In this document: positions 11,010 through 24,275 of the stretch, in pieces
Numbering within the stretch: the stretch's first letter is position 1
Layout of the letters: each line of letters opens with the position of its first letter
NCBI RefSeq assembly: GCF_050624435.1
Contig: NC_134546.1
Span: 75,495,700 to 75,559,699, forward strand
Direction of reading: 5' to 3'
Source of the DNA: Tenrec ecaudatus
Taxonomy: Eukaryota > Chordata > Mammalia > Afrosoricida > Tenrecidae
Length of the DNA: 64,000 nt
The notes under the pieces: model-generated
Database searches by the model: none
Seen by the model: only the letters and a program-made list of their open reading frames with translations
Told to the model about the DNA's origin: nothing
Translations under genes and position numbers: made by a program

Positions 11010-11452
11010 ATGCTACTGCTATTTTGTTCTCCTGTCCCTGGTGACAGTTCCCCAAGGTGAGAGATTCAGATATCTGACCTGGGTATATGGGGATGAGTGT
11101 GACTTCAAGTGACTGGCAGTTACCATCTGTTTTTGTTTTTAGGAGTCCTGTCACAGGTGCCGCTTCAGGAGACAGGTCCAGGAGTGGTGAAGCTCTCTCA
11201 GAAGCTGTCCCTCACCTGCACTGTCTCTGGTGTCTCCATCACAAGCAGTGGTTACTGCTGGAACTGGATTGGCCAGCACGCAGGGAAGGGGCTGCAGTGG
11301 ATGGTAGAGATATGCTATGAGGGTAGTACATATTATAACCCATCCTTCCAAAGCCGACTCTCCATCACCAGAGACACATCGAAGAATCAGTTCTCCCTGC
11401 AGTTGAGCTTCGTGACTGCTGAGGACATGGCCATGTATCACTGTGCAAGGAA
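11010..11452 (+). pseudogene. IGHV: IGHV4-like (clan II) V gene (V2): open V-exon, frameshifted leader
   Basis: Leader exon 11010-11056, donor GTGAGA at 11057, acceptor AG at 11141-11142, V-exon from 11143, mature region from 11154. The V-exon is fully open: 'LSLTCTVSG' with Cys23, W41, 'STYYNPS' after CDR2, '[18 protein letters not shown]', and Cys104 in 'YHCAR'. This is the clan II/IGHV4 pattern. The leader reads in frame with the V-exon only if one T of the TTTT run near 11021-11024 is removed; in that frame a stop replaces the ATG, so the normal signal peptide is broken. FR2 Arg43 is Gly. CDR1 and CDR2 each carry an extra Cys where the family normally has Tyr. A sequencing error in the T-run would turn it into a functional gene. 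Confidence 0.85.
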
Positions 11453-11491
11453 CACGGTGAAGGGAAGTCTGTGTGAGCCCAGACACAAACC
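11453..11491 (+). promoter_or_regulatory. V2 23-RSS
   Basis: Heptamer CACGGTG (11453-11459, one mismatch at position 4; the essential CAC is kept), 23-bp spacer (11460-11482), nonamer ACACAAACC (11483-11491). Probably recombination-competent but weaker than the V3 RSS. Confidence 0.88.
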
Positions 11492-11499
11492 TCTCCTGC

Positions 11500-13130
11500 A
11501 GAGGAGACACTGGGCAGCAGGTGGAACGTGAGACCCACTGAGCACACACACCCAGGCCTAGACAGGCACAGATGGATGATAGGGAGGATTTCCTGTTGGA
11601 ATTAGGACCTTTTTTCTTTGCTATCAGAAACTCCAGAGACAATTTTGCCTTTCTGGTTTTTCTCTTTCTCTAAATTTTCTCCTTGCTGCAAGATTGAAAG
11701 GAAGAACTAGCATTCTCTGTTTGCAGTGCTAATATTAAAAGTGACGCTTACCTTCATTATCATCCTCTATGCCCCATTTCCTTTGTGAGAAATAGACTCT
11801 CATCCTCACACTATCTGTGACTCAAAATCTGTTGACAACGAGATACAGGCATGTGCAGATTCCTGCATGCAGTGCATGATTTTAAATGCCCTGAGCTCAT
11901 GGCTCTATTAAAGTGCATGGTCGGGTCTCTGGAGGTGTCTGTCTGCATTATTCCCTGTGCGCTGTGGGTAGTGGTTGACTCATGTTCTCTATGTCTGAGA
12001 AAATAATTGTGGAGACATCTGGGTCTAAATTTGTGACCTGTCCTTAGTGATGCATGCTACCCCTTGTCTCTGTTTATGCTGAAGCAATGCTTCCAGTTAT
12101 AGAGAGCCCCATACTGACAAGGGGTGAACTCGAATGTCATCTCTGGTGGGAGGATTCATAAATAAGGTCATTCATCAGAGTCACAATGAAGGGAACACTC
12201 ATTGGAAGGACAGCTTGGATTCCAAAAGATAGTAAATGAGTCACAAGAGGAGGAAATAGCAGACCAATATGTCAGAATGCTCTTTATTCTCATTGAGAAC
12301 AGCGAGACTTCTCACATATTTGAAGAGGACATCCTGTTTTACAGAGTGTCACCAAAATAGGGAAACACTCAGTTAGATGCACAGATAGAGCGGCTGCAAA
12401 AATGGTCTCAAAATTAAGAGCAAGTGAGGATGTTTCAGGACTTGGCAGTTTAGTTGTTTGTTCTGCTGTGCAAAGAACCGTTGTGAGTAAAACTGACGCA
12501 AAAGCACCCAATAACATCTTTGATGGAGTGAAGTGCAGAAAATTGAGATCTATTTTGGTCAGTCAAGTGTAATTAACTAAAATTATCATAAATTATGCCA
12601 TTTAAAAATTAAAAATTGTTAAAATTATTTAACACGTAAAGTACAATAAATATATCATTTCTAATTAAGTTACAACTACATGCCTTGCAAATAATTAGGA
12701 ACTCAAAGTGCAGTACATAAGTAATAAATACTATAAAGAAATAAATATTACATAAAAGTTCACTCTCCCTGGTGGCATAGAGGATTTCACATTGGGATGT
12801 TAAGTGCAAGGTCAGCAGATAAAATGCACCAGACATCCTGAGGGAGACAGATGAGGCTCTCCAGAGTTTTGCAAGGATTGCAAATTATATAATCCAAATT
12901 CATAGGAGGGAATAGTGTCACAGCTTAAACTGTGAGACTCTGACCTGAAGAAGGCTGTGGATGACAGAGGAAGCTCAAACACATTTGCAGGATCTTCACA
13001 GGGAATACACCTCCAGTGATTTTCCTCTCACCATGACTGAGGGGTGGAACAAGCTGGCAGTCAGAGAGTATTGAAGAGATAACTGTAGAAGGTTATATCT
13101 GACTTGGATGGTTACAAACTTGTCATTTGA
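11500..13130. other. Unassigned V2 downstream region
   Basis: AT-rich sequence with no recognisable gene or V relic. Short ORFs (75 aa at 12290-12517 and 12609-12836, minus) show no motif. Confidence 0.4.
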
Positions 13131-13139
13131 TCTCCCCTT

Positions 13140-13490
13140 TGATATTCTTTGTGATTAATCTGGGTTTTAATATTTTCTGGTTCTGTTTTATACACTTAGA
13201 ATTTATTTCTGCTGTGCTCAGTCATTGTTGGTAGCATTTTTGACTCTCTTGATATCTTTTTCTATGTTTTTCAATTTATGTAGTGAAGAATGGGTGAATC
13301 TACAGAGACAATAAGGGTTCCTGGGGGCTTTAGCAAGAGAGGTGGGGAGAAAAGGGAAGTTGAGAGAAAGGAGTTCAACAAGGAAGAACACGTTTTCTAA
13401 CTGATGGTCGTAGTGACTGTGAACACTGCTTCCACGACTGAACTATAGAATGGTATGATGTTTGGATTAGATCTTAATAAAAGGATTTTT
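13140..13490 (+). repeat. Dispersed repeat, copy 1 of a local pair
   Basis: Resembles 14620-14960. Both run through a T-rich segment, then 'gaatgg(g/a)tgaa(t/c)', 'agagataata/agaataag', 'ggttcctggggg'-like, 'gagttcaa(c/t)aaggaaga', and end in an AT-rich tail with AATAAA-like text. It may be the 3' end of an unrecognised retroelement. Confidence 0.45.
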
Positions 13491-13669
13491 TAAAAGAAGT
13501 AGAACATTCAAAGATATTAGTTGCGGGACAAATGTAAAACATTTTTATTTTGAACACTTCAAAATCATTTTAATAAAATAATATTACACATTAAATAATA
13601 AGTCTAATATTGATATAGTTATCTAATATATCTCATTTAAATTTTTGCCAATTTTTCAGTTAAAAATTT

Positions 13670-13757
13670 TATAGTGCCTAAAGCCCTAAGGAGCCATTCT
13701 ACTCTGCTCTAGATGGTCACTATAAGTCAGAATTCACTTGGTGCCAGTGGGATATAG
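13670..13757 (+). repeat. AfroSINE 3' fragment
   Basis: 'aaagccctaaggagcc', 'ttctactctgctctag' and 'tcactataagtcagaattc' correspond to the 3' third of AfroSINE. Confidence 0.5.
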
Positions 13758-14619
13758 TTATTGACCTTCCAATAGCTAGTTTGTTTTCTATGTATTCTGT
13801 AATTTGTTTAATCACAAAATACTATTGTCAGGAATTGTTCTTTCCCCCCATTATCGTGGTTTCCATAGAATTTCTTACATTTTGTTTTTAGGTTAATGAG
13901 GCCATCTTTTTCTGTGACATCATTTATGGTATTATAATACCTTTACTAACATTTTGATGGTCTTCCTTTTAAATATACTTTTCTAGTGTGCTTCAATTGA
14001 CAAGGTAGCTTTATAAAAATAACCATATTCTTCCTTCCATTTGCATTTTTTCCTTCTTTTGTAGTGTAAGGACGTCTTAACAGTATATTTAGGTTAAAAC
14101 CATGTCCGAGGTCACCAGCAAAAGCTCAGTTTACACACAGGCATTGTATACAACAGCAGTTTGCTCACCCAGGGAAGAGACAGAGTTGGCTCATCATAAG
14201 GAGTGGACACCAGTCTCCACAGGCAGCAGTCTCAGTCTGTGGCCAGTGCATGGATGGAGGTCTACAAGCATCCCTTGTATGTGCTGCAGTTGAACAGTGT
14301 TCCCTCATCACCAGCAGAGATAACGAAATAGGGTTGTGCTATGAGGTGGAATCTACTGGAAGGCAGTGAGCTGATTTTGCTATTGTTCTTGTTTTGTATA
14401 TTCCATGTAATGTGTATAATAATCAGTTTTGGGAATGTTAGCATGTGTTCAGAAGAAAGTAAAAAAGGTTTGTTGTAAGATGCCAGCGACTAAAGAGCGA
14501 TTTTGGATCCAGAAGCCTTGGGAAAGGCAGTCAGACAGCAAGGCCGATTCCAGTAGCCAGACTGACACATTTGGTCCAAAGCACACCTGGGTCTATGATG
14601 GACTCTGGGGAAGGACAGC

Positions 14620-14960
14620 AAACTGCACTTGGACTGCCTGCTTCCTCAATTTCCCATTCCTATTTGGGTTTGTATCTCAGATGTATTTTGTCATTGTGGG
14701 TAACATTTTTGATTTTTTGTTAGTTTTTTTTTGTTTGTTTTACATTAGATGAAACCCGGAATGGATGAACATATAGAGATAGCAAAGAGAATAAGAGATT
14801 CTGGGGCCTACAGTGGGGGGTGGGATCAAAGGGAGCTGATGCCAAGGAGTTCAATAAGGAAGAGGGTGTTTTGAAACTAATTTTGGCAGCAAATATACAA
14901 ATACTGCTTGATACACTTGAACTATGAATTGATATGTTTATTAGCTCCAAATAAATCGGT
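14620..14960 (+). repeat. Dispersed repeat, copy 2 of a local pair
   Basis: Partner of 13140-13490, about 1.48 kb away in the same orientation; landmarks are listed there. A weak AfroSINE-like 3' piece (about 14320-14372) lies just upstream. Confidence 0.45.
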
Positions 14961-15044
14961 TTTGGGGTAAAAATGAGAAAATAAATATTGAAGACTTTTC
15001 AATTGCTAATAATATTTATTTTGCAATTATTCCTTTTATATTTA

Positions 15045-15600
15045 TTTTTTTAAATCTTTTTATTGGGGCTCATAATGTTCTTATCACAGTCTGTACATAC
15101 ATCAATTGAGCAAAGCACCCTTATACATTCGTTGCACTCGTCATTCTCATAATTCACCTTCCATCTCCTTCCCCGATCCCACCCCTGGTCCCTTGATAGT
15201 TTATAAATACTTATTATATCTTACAATCCCCGGCATCTCCCCTCACCTGCCTCCCCATTGCCCATCTCCAAAGAGGAGGGTACACATAGATCTCTGAGGT
15301 TGGTTCTCCCTTTCTACACCCCCTTCCCTCCTGGTGTCGCCACTCCCACCGCTGGTGTTGAATGGTTCGTCTGTGCTAGATTCCCTGTGTCTCCAGATCC
15401 CCACTGCACCGCTGTATATCCTCTGGTATAACCAGGTCCGCAAGGCAAGGTAGAATTGGGTCATGATGATTGGGAGGGGAGGAAGCGTTCAGGAACTAGA
15501 GGAAGGTTTTGAGTTTCATTGTTGCTACACTGAACCCTGAATGGCCCATCTCCTCCACACTACCCCTCTGGAAGGGGTGTCCAACTGTCTACAGATAGTA
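15045..15600 (-). mobile_element. L1 3'UTR fragment, antisense
   Basis: 'ttttattggggctcataa' and 'tctgtacatacatcaattg' are the complement of the last 80 bp of the full-length L1 in this window (31.83-31.90 kb). The match continues into the 3'UTR for about 550 bp. It is a 5'-truncated L1 copy on the minus strand. Confidence 0.75.
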
Positions 15601-15843
15601 TTTTAAATTCAAATTCTGCTTATATAATCATCTCTTTTCTGTCAATATTTCAGCTTGTTTTTTAAAGTGTTGTAAAATCAAGGCTTTTCATCAGTTTCTG
15701 ATTATGTGTGAAAAAATTATCTTTCACTTTGTAACTTATTTTTCTCATGATACATGTATAGGCAACAAAATATTTTCAACATTATTCTCCTGCATAATTC
15801 AGTGGCATTAGATTAATCATTATGTTCAAAAATTGCCAACAGC

Positions 15844-17594
<1,751 letters not shown>

Positions 17595-17695
17595 AAAAAT
17601 TGCCAACAGCTGTAAAATTTCCTATCACACACATCACAGAAACACAGGAAATAGAATTCTGACTCGATAATTTCCTCCTTAACATGGAATAAATA

Positions 17696-19790
17696 GATGG
17701 ACATGTCTGATTAGAGCACATGGGAGCAAATAAAGGGGGAGGAAGAGAAAGTGGAGCACATCCTGGCCCACTGATCCTTGAGGATATTATTCCCACTTAG
17801 AGTGGCCAATCCAAAGAGAAGAGCATAGGGCCGGTCCCACTATGAGACATGACATCTCTCACTGACTCATAGCCCTACATAGGACAACATTGGAGACATA
17901 GTGTGGGGATTTGAGGCCAAACTCAAAGGGCATGCAACAGAACACCAAGGGGAACAGAGCAATGAAGTCAAAACTACCAAAGTAGCAAAACTAGACATTG
18001 GGGCATGGCACCAAGGCATGGCACCCCATCAGACTCCACCGGAAAATACTTCTAAAGGCCAACAAAGAGTCCCTGAACTAACTACAGGCTCTTATTTGTT
18101 CTTGTAGTTGTTTTGTTTTCTTTTGTTGCTTTGTTTTCTCTGTCCTGATTTTGTGCATGTTATTATCTCCGCAGATTTGTCTAAATAAGATAGAATGGAT
18201 AAACAATCTGGAGGAGAAAACAACAGGACCAACAGTTCCTGGGGGATACGGGAGAGGGTGTTGGAGGTGGGGAAGGAAGTGTTGTTAACAAACCCAGGGA
18301 CAAAGGAACAACCAGGGATCCAAATCTGTGGTGAGGAGGGTGAAAAAGGCCTGGTAGGGCATGATCAAGGGTAATGTAACTGAGAGGAATTACTGGAAAC
18401 CAAATAAAAGCTGAGCATGATAGTTGGACAAGAGGAAATTAAAGGAAACAGAGCAAAGAACTAGGAGGCAAATGGTCATGTATAGAGGTCTAAATAAAGG
18501 CATGAACATATGTAAATATATTTATATGTGAGGTTGGGGAAATACATATATGTGCACATATTTATAGGTTTAGTATTAAGTAGCAGATGGACATTGGGCC
18601 TCCACACAAGTACTCCCTCAATGCAAAAATACTTTGTTCGATTAACCTGGCATTCCATGATGCTCACCTTCCCAACACAATCACTGAAGACAAAGTGGTT
18701 GCATAAGCAAATATGGTGAAGAAAGCTGATGGAGCCCAGCTATCAACAGATCTAACATCTAAGATCTTAAAGATTTGAAGGGAAACAAGCGGTCATCTAG
18801 CTGAGAAGCAACAAAGCCCACATGTAAGAAGCACAACAGCCGGTGTGACCGTGAGTTGACAAGGGAATCAGGTGTCAGGCATCAAAGAACAAAAATCATA
18901 CCATTGTGTGCTCACCTCCCCAATACGATCACTGAAGACAAATGGGTGCATCAGCAAAAGTGGTGAAGAAAGCTCGTGGTGCCTGGCTATCAAAAGATAT
19001 AGCATGTGGGGTCTTAAAGGCTTGAAGGTAAACAAGCGGCCATCTAGCTCAGAAGTTACATGCCCAAATGGAAGAAACACATCAGCCTGTGAGATCACGA
19101 GGTGTCAAAGGGATCAGGAACCAGGCATCAAAGAACAAAAAAAATCATATCATTGTAAATAAGGGGGAGTGCTGACTGGGGACCCAAAGCCTCTCTGTAG
19201 GCTCTTACAGAAGGGGTGGGGAGAAGAGACGAGCCAGTCAGGTTGTAGTGTAGCAATGATGAAACATACAACTTTCCTCTGGTTCCTAAGTGTTTCCTTC
19301 CCCCATCCCACTCTCATGATGATCCCAGTTCTACGCTACAAATCTGACTAGATCAGAGATGGTAGACTGGTACAGATAGGAACTCATAACACAGGGAACA
19401 CAGGATGGATGATCCCTTCAGGACCAGTGGTGTGAGTGGTCATACAGAGAAAGTGGAGGAAGGGTAGGGTGGAAAGGAGGAACCAATTACAAAGATCTAC
19501 ATATAACCTCCTCGTTGGGGGATGGACAACAGAAAAGTGGGTGAAGAGAGAAATCAGACAGTGTAAGATATGACAAAATAATAATAATTTATAGATTATC
19601 AAGGGTTCATGCAGAAGGGGAAGTGGGAAGGGAGGAGAAAGAGTAAGGAGCTGATATCAAGGGCTCAGGTGGAAAGCAAATGTTTTGAGAATGCTGATGG
19701 CAACAAATGTACAAGTGTGCTTGACACAATATATGTATGTATAAATTGTGATGAGTTGCATAAATCCCCAATAAAGTGGTTTTTAAAAAA
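17696..19790 (+). mobile_element. 5'-truncated L1 consisting only of 3'UTR
   Basis: Homologous along its whole length to 29.68-31.92 kb of the full-length L1, that is, 3'UTR with no ORF2. It ends 'aataaagtggtttttaaaaaa'. A 15-bp TSD, AACATGGAATAAATA, flanks it exactly (17681-17695 and 19791-19805). Two copies of the roughly 246-bp internal repeat are present (starting near 18659 and 18905). The 60-96-aa ORFs inside are noise. Confidence 0.88.
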
Positions 19791-19892
19791 AACATGGAAT
19801 AAATAACACTGTTACTTTCTTGCTTCAATTATTTTGAATAGAAGTGTGCTTTAAGTCATTTTCTCTTCCTGTGGAAAGAATTGAGCCTAAAC

Positions 19893-20420
19893 TCTTGTGT
19901 TAGTCTGGGTACTTGAGAGAACGTAATCCACAGAAACTCATGTATAAGAGAGTTTTATACAAAGGTTAAGTGCACATCAAGAAAACATCCCGACCCAGTG
20001 CTGTCCAAATCCCAAAGTCCAACATTAACCCATTAACCCACATGCAAAACACCAGTCCACAAAGACCTCTTCTATCTCACAAAACAGACACAATGATGCT
20101 AACTTCAGGTGGAAAACTGAGTCAGTGAATGGTTAAACATCTCATTGCTGGCAGGGGTCTCTACATGGCTGCTCCAGCACCCATGGCTGCATATGGGTAG
20201 GTCCATGTGGCTTCTCCTTGGGGATGTCTTCCAGGAAGTCCGCATTGAAAGCTGAAGTAGGGAACTGCTAAGGCAGCTTCACCCTGGTCTGACCATTAGA
20301 AAGCAATAAATCTGAGAACTAGAAAGGCGAGGCTCACTGAGCCATTTATCCCTCCACCCTTCAATTAACCCCACATGTGCCAGGTTGGCACAATAAACTT
20401 ACTACCTCAACTCTGCAATA
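19893..20420 (+). repeat. Unnamed dispersed repeat, possibly LTR-like
   Basis: A block that starts 'tgttagtctgggtacttgag' and ends 'aggttggcacaataaactt'. It has the look of a mid-age interspersed repeat, but I cannot name the family and resolved no TSD. Confidence 0.35.
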
Positions 20421-21011
20421 ACGTTATTGTCTTTCAGGCAGATTTCTTTCTTAATCCGTATTTTATTGTGGAATATATTTCAATATAATATCTATATAAA
20501 TATCTATATCTATAGATCATACTTCCTCCTGCTGTATCCAATCCAGATTCTTTGCAAGATGTAGCACTCTCTACCTCCAAAGCTGTTTACAGAGAAGGAG
20601 AGTCAGTGTGAGTATAGACAGAAAACTATCCTCAGGGAGAAAGGTGAATTACAGGGGTGCTAAGGACCCACCAGTTCTGGACCAAATGAAGAAAGAAGTG
20701 AGGACAGGAGCCTGTGTAAGGACTTCAGTGTCTGGTCAGCTAGAACTGCTGTGCTGACCACTATGGTAGCTCTACTGCCTCAAACATGGTGAGGATAGAG
20801 ATTGTCTTTAATTTCAGTAGATGGGGATGGACATAAAGCTACATTGAACATAAAATCTGCACTGATGTTCATATGATTGGTAAAGTGAAGATCTCATAGA
20901 GAGGACTGTGTTCTCCCAAGGACTCCACCAGCATCGCTTTTCTAGTCTGAGGTCCAGAGGTACAGGCTCCATTTAGGCCTTTCCACCTTTACATATAAGT
21001 GCACCTCCCAA

Positions 21012-21019
21012 ATGCAAAT
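21012..21019 (+). promoter_or_regulatory. V3 octamer ATGCAAAT
   Basis: Perfect octamer, 94 bp upstream of the leader ATG. Confidence 0.85.
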
Positions 21020-21112
21020 AACAGTCCCATGAAACCACAGCATGCATGTACTTAAATTCATATTCCTTCTCACCATGGAGAGCATTTTCTGGGTGACACA
21101 AATCTTATCCAC

Positions 21113-21553
21113 ATGAACATGAATTGTGTGTGGGTTTTCTTCTTTCTGGTGGCGACTCCGGGAGGTGAGTGCTTCAGGGATTCATTCAAACATGAAGTCT
21201 GGGGAGGCAGCATCTGAGCACATGGCTCACTGTATCTCTTTATCCCCAGGTGTCCAGGCCCAGGTGCAGCTGCAGGAGTCAGGCCGTGGACTGGTGAGGC
21301 CCTTACCGATCCTGTTTCTCACCTGTCCTGTCTCTGGATTATCTTTAACCAGCTATCATGTGCAGTGGATCCGCCAGGCTCCAGGAAAGGGACTAAAGTG
21401 GGTTGGTGGAATATGGAGTGATGGGAGAGCATTCTATAATCCAGCTCTCCAGTCACGAGTCACTGTCACCAGGGACATGTCCAAGAGCCACGTTTATTTA
21501 AAACTGAACTCTGTGAATCCTGATGACAAAGCCACGTATTACTGTACTAGAGA
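21113..21553 (+). CDS. IGHV: IGHV2-like (clan II) heavy-chain V gene (V3), predicted functional
   Basis: Encodes the variable domain of the heavy chain. It becomes expressed after V-to-DJ joining in B cells, and the product is the antigen-binding part of membrane or secreted IgM and class-switched Ig. Exons are 21113-21164 (leader; an in-frame second ATG at 21119 gives the usual 46-nt exon) and 21250-21553. The donor is GTGAGT and the acceptor 'tatccccag'. The leader has a good hydrophobic core ('[12 protein letters not shown]'). The mature region from 21261 begins 'QVQLQESG' and has Cys23, W41, Arg43, 'WVGGIWSDG', 'YNPALQSR' and 'YYCTR'. CDR1 and CDR2 are 8 and 7 residues long, as in IGHV2. 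FR1 is odd: '[10 protein letters not shown]' replaces a 'KPSQTLSLTC'-type run. It is the only V segment here with no visible lesion. Confidence 0.9.
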
Positions 21554-21592
21554 CACAGTGATGGGAAGTCAGTGTGAGCCCAGACACAAACC
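21554..21592 (+). promoter_or_regulatory. V3 23-RSS, canonical
   Basis: Heptamer CACAGTG (21554-21560), 23-bp spacer (21561-21583), nonamer ACACAAACC (21584-21592). Confidence 0.93.
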
Positions 21593-21599
21593 TTAGTAC

Positions 21600-22188
21600 A
21601 TCAGGTCATGGTTTCAGCAGATGTGAAAGAGACAAGTCAGTTATGTTTTCCTCTCAGAAACTGGGGTTTCCCCACCTTGTCAGCACCTCTCTAGGGACCA
21701 CCAAGCACAGTGACTCTAGCAAACCTTCATGTTTCTGAACCTGCCTTCTTTTCAGTAGAATGGGCTTTCTCTGTTTCACCATTTCTCCAAAGGCAGACTT
21801 CAAAGTAATAGGTATCGATGAAATCTCAGTTTACAATTCAGGGTACTACCTAGTACTGTTTGTTGTCAAGGTTAGAAATTAAAAAAAAAACCTCACTGCC
21901 ATCCCGTTCATGACAATTTATAGTGATACCCTGTGGGTTTCTGAGATTCTAACTGCTTATAGGAGTTGAAATCCCTGTCTTTCTTCTTTGGAGTGGGCAC
22001 TGGCATGCAGATTTCAGCCCAACATATAACCACTATGCCACCAATCTCATTATAAAAATATTAATGTAGGAAAAAATTATCATTTTTCTCCAAGCCATCA
22101 GATGGAGGTTCAATATTTCCATTCTAGTGAACACTCATAAGTGTATTTTTATGTAATCTAGAAAGACCTAAATAATACTGAATATATT
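21600..22188. other. Unassigned V3 3' flank
   Basis: No gene or repeat that I can name. The sequence runs directly into an antisense RTE. Confidence 0.4.
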
Positions 22189-22870
22189 GAATTGTTAGGT
22201 ACCATTGAGTTGGCTTCAACTCCGAGATCCCATGTACAACAGGATGAAATGCTTCCCAGAATTGCACTATGCTCACAATCATTCCTCCATTTGGACTCAT
22301 CGTTGCAGCCTTTGTTACAATCCATCTCCTTGAAAGACTCTCTCTTTTTCATTGACAGTCTACTTTACCAAGCACAAGACCATACTCCGGGTTGTGGTCC
22401 TGCTAATGACATGCTCAAATAAGGGACATAAAGTCTTATTTGAATGCTTGGTTCTGGTACATATTAGTCCTCAAATAGATGTTTCTTTATAAATGTTTAA
22501 AGAGGACTTGGGCAGCAGATTTGCCCAGGGAAATGAATCACTTGTCTATGGCTTCTGTCAATAGTGACTGGAGATCCAAGTAAGATGAAATCCTTGACAA
22601 CTCAATCTTATCTCCATTTTTCATGACACTTTTATTGGTCCCATAGTGAGGATTTTGGTTTTCTTTCATGGACTCGTAATCTGTAGTTAACACACCAGAC
22701 CCTGGTCTGAATCAGTAAGTTTCTCAAGGCATACTACCTTATGGCACGTGGTATTATGTTATCTGTGTACTACAGGGTATTAATAAGGCTTGCTCCAATC
22801 TTATTTCTGTGCTTTTTCATATTTAGGACTTCTTAGATTATTTTCTCAGCAAAGCATGATGCTTAGAGAA
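22189..22870 (-). mobile_element. RTE LINE 3' fragment, antisense
   Basis: Starts 'attgttaggtaccattgagt' (the complement of the RTE 3' end) and follows the RTE order through 'actttaccaagcac', 'tttaaagaggacttgggcag' and 'ttattggtcccatagtgagg'. Heavily diverged. Confidence 0.75.
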
Positions 22871-24275
22871 ATTACTGAAGTTTTTGATGATGTCATATTA
22901 CTGTCATGCACGATTAGCATCCATTTAAGAAACAAATGAGAAATCACACCCCAGATTGCACCTAGCATACATGATAAAAATGATTCCTTGAAAGAGTTGA
23001 AAATTCTTCTAGGAAAATGTAGCCAGAAACTTAGTAACCACCTATTCAAATTAAAGATCTCAACACAAACAAACAACACACCCTGCAAAACTAACAAACA
23101 AGCCTACTTCCGGGAAGATGGCGACGGAGAGACACACACCAGAGGGACTCCGCAGAATCCAGCCCAGGAGAGTTGCTCAGAGTGAAATTCAACGCCACTG
23201 GATCGCAGGAGGTGCATCATAAAGATAAGTAGGCACAGATCCACGGGGTTTTGAGGGGCTGGGGGCTTTTGGCTTACCTCAGTGGAAGCCGGCTGGGGCT
23301 CGACCCTAGTTCAGATGCCGGATCTGACCAAGCCGGGACCATTTGGAGCCTGTAGCAGTCAGCACAGCCACAGTTTTTTCCCTATCTGCCTCAGGGCAGG
23401 AACAGGACTCTTGTGGCTCCACCGGCAGGGATCGGGGTTCATCTACATTGTTGCTTCTGTTTGCTTCTCTGATTTATATTCCCACACAGCCTTGGAGGGC
23501 TGCGCAGGGGCTTTTTCAAGGCACAGCCGCAGCCGCAGCCGCACCACGTGGTCTGAGCAGGGAATAAACCCAAACCCCCAAAGCTCCATAGGCAGGGATC
23601 AAGCTTCAGCTACACAGCTGCGTCTGTTAACATCTCTGCTCTCTGTCCCCCCATTTCTCTGGGGGCAGCTCAGCAGTTTTCTTGCGACCCTTCTTGGGGC
23701 TCAGCTGCGAACTACCGCTGGGGCTTGGGGCAGGGAGTAAGCCCTTGTAGATCCACAGGCAGGGAGTGGGACTCAGCTACATAGTTTCTTTTGCTTCCCT
23801 CGCTTCCCTGTACACCTGCACAGTCTAGTCTCACTTTTTGATTTTTCTCACCCCCCTTGTTCCTGCCCTGCTCTCTCATACCCCATTGCTGATTTATGGG
23901 GCACTTCCATTGACCTAGGGCATTTGCACCTGGGTCACACCCAGCTAGGTGAGCCCCACCCTGCATAGATAGCCCAAGGCTAGGGTAAGGCCTGCTTGCT
24001 CTCCAGGGGATACTCCTCAGACTTCTCACCAGGGAGTTCCTGCCTGTGTACCTGGGGACATAAGGCAGCTCAGCCAACACTTATCAATATTCAAACCAAT
24101 AGCAGGAACTTCAGCCCAGCCTCTGCAACACTGGTGCAGGCAGTCGATCTGCCATCTGGGGCACTCCCCTGATAGGGAAGCCACAGGAAGATAAAGTGGT
24201 AGGTTAATCCCATAGCAAAATCAGCTGCAGGCAAATAGAAGAATTCCTATAAGTCTTCCAGAGATGGACTAGAAA

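Noticed and set aside
11151-11642. A 163-aa minus-strand ORF across V2
   Set aside because: Shadow of the V2 V-exon on the opposite strand. The same applies to minus-strand frames over V1, EEF1A1 and the L1 ORFs.
23282-23740. A 152-aa ORF
   Set aside because: It lies in the L1 5'UTR, which is GC-rich and open by chance; no known motif.
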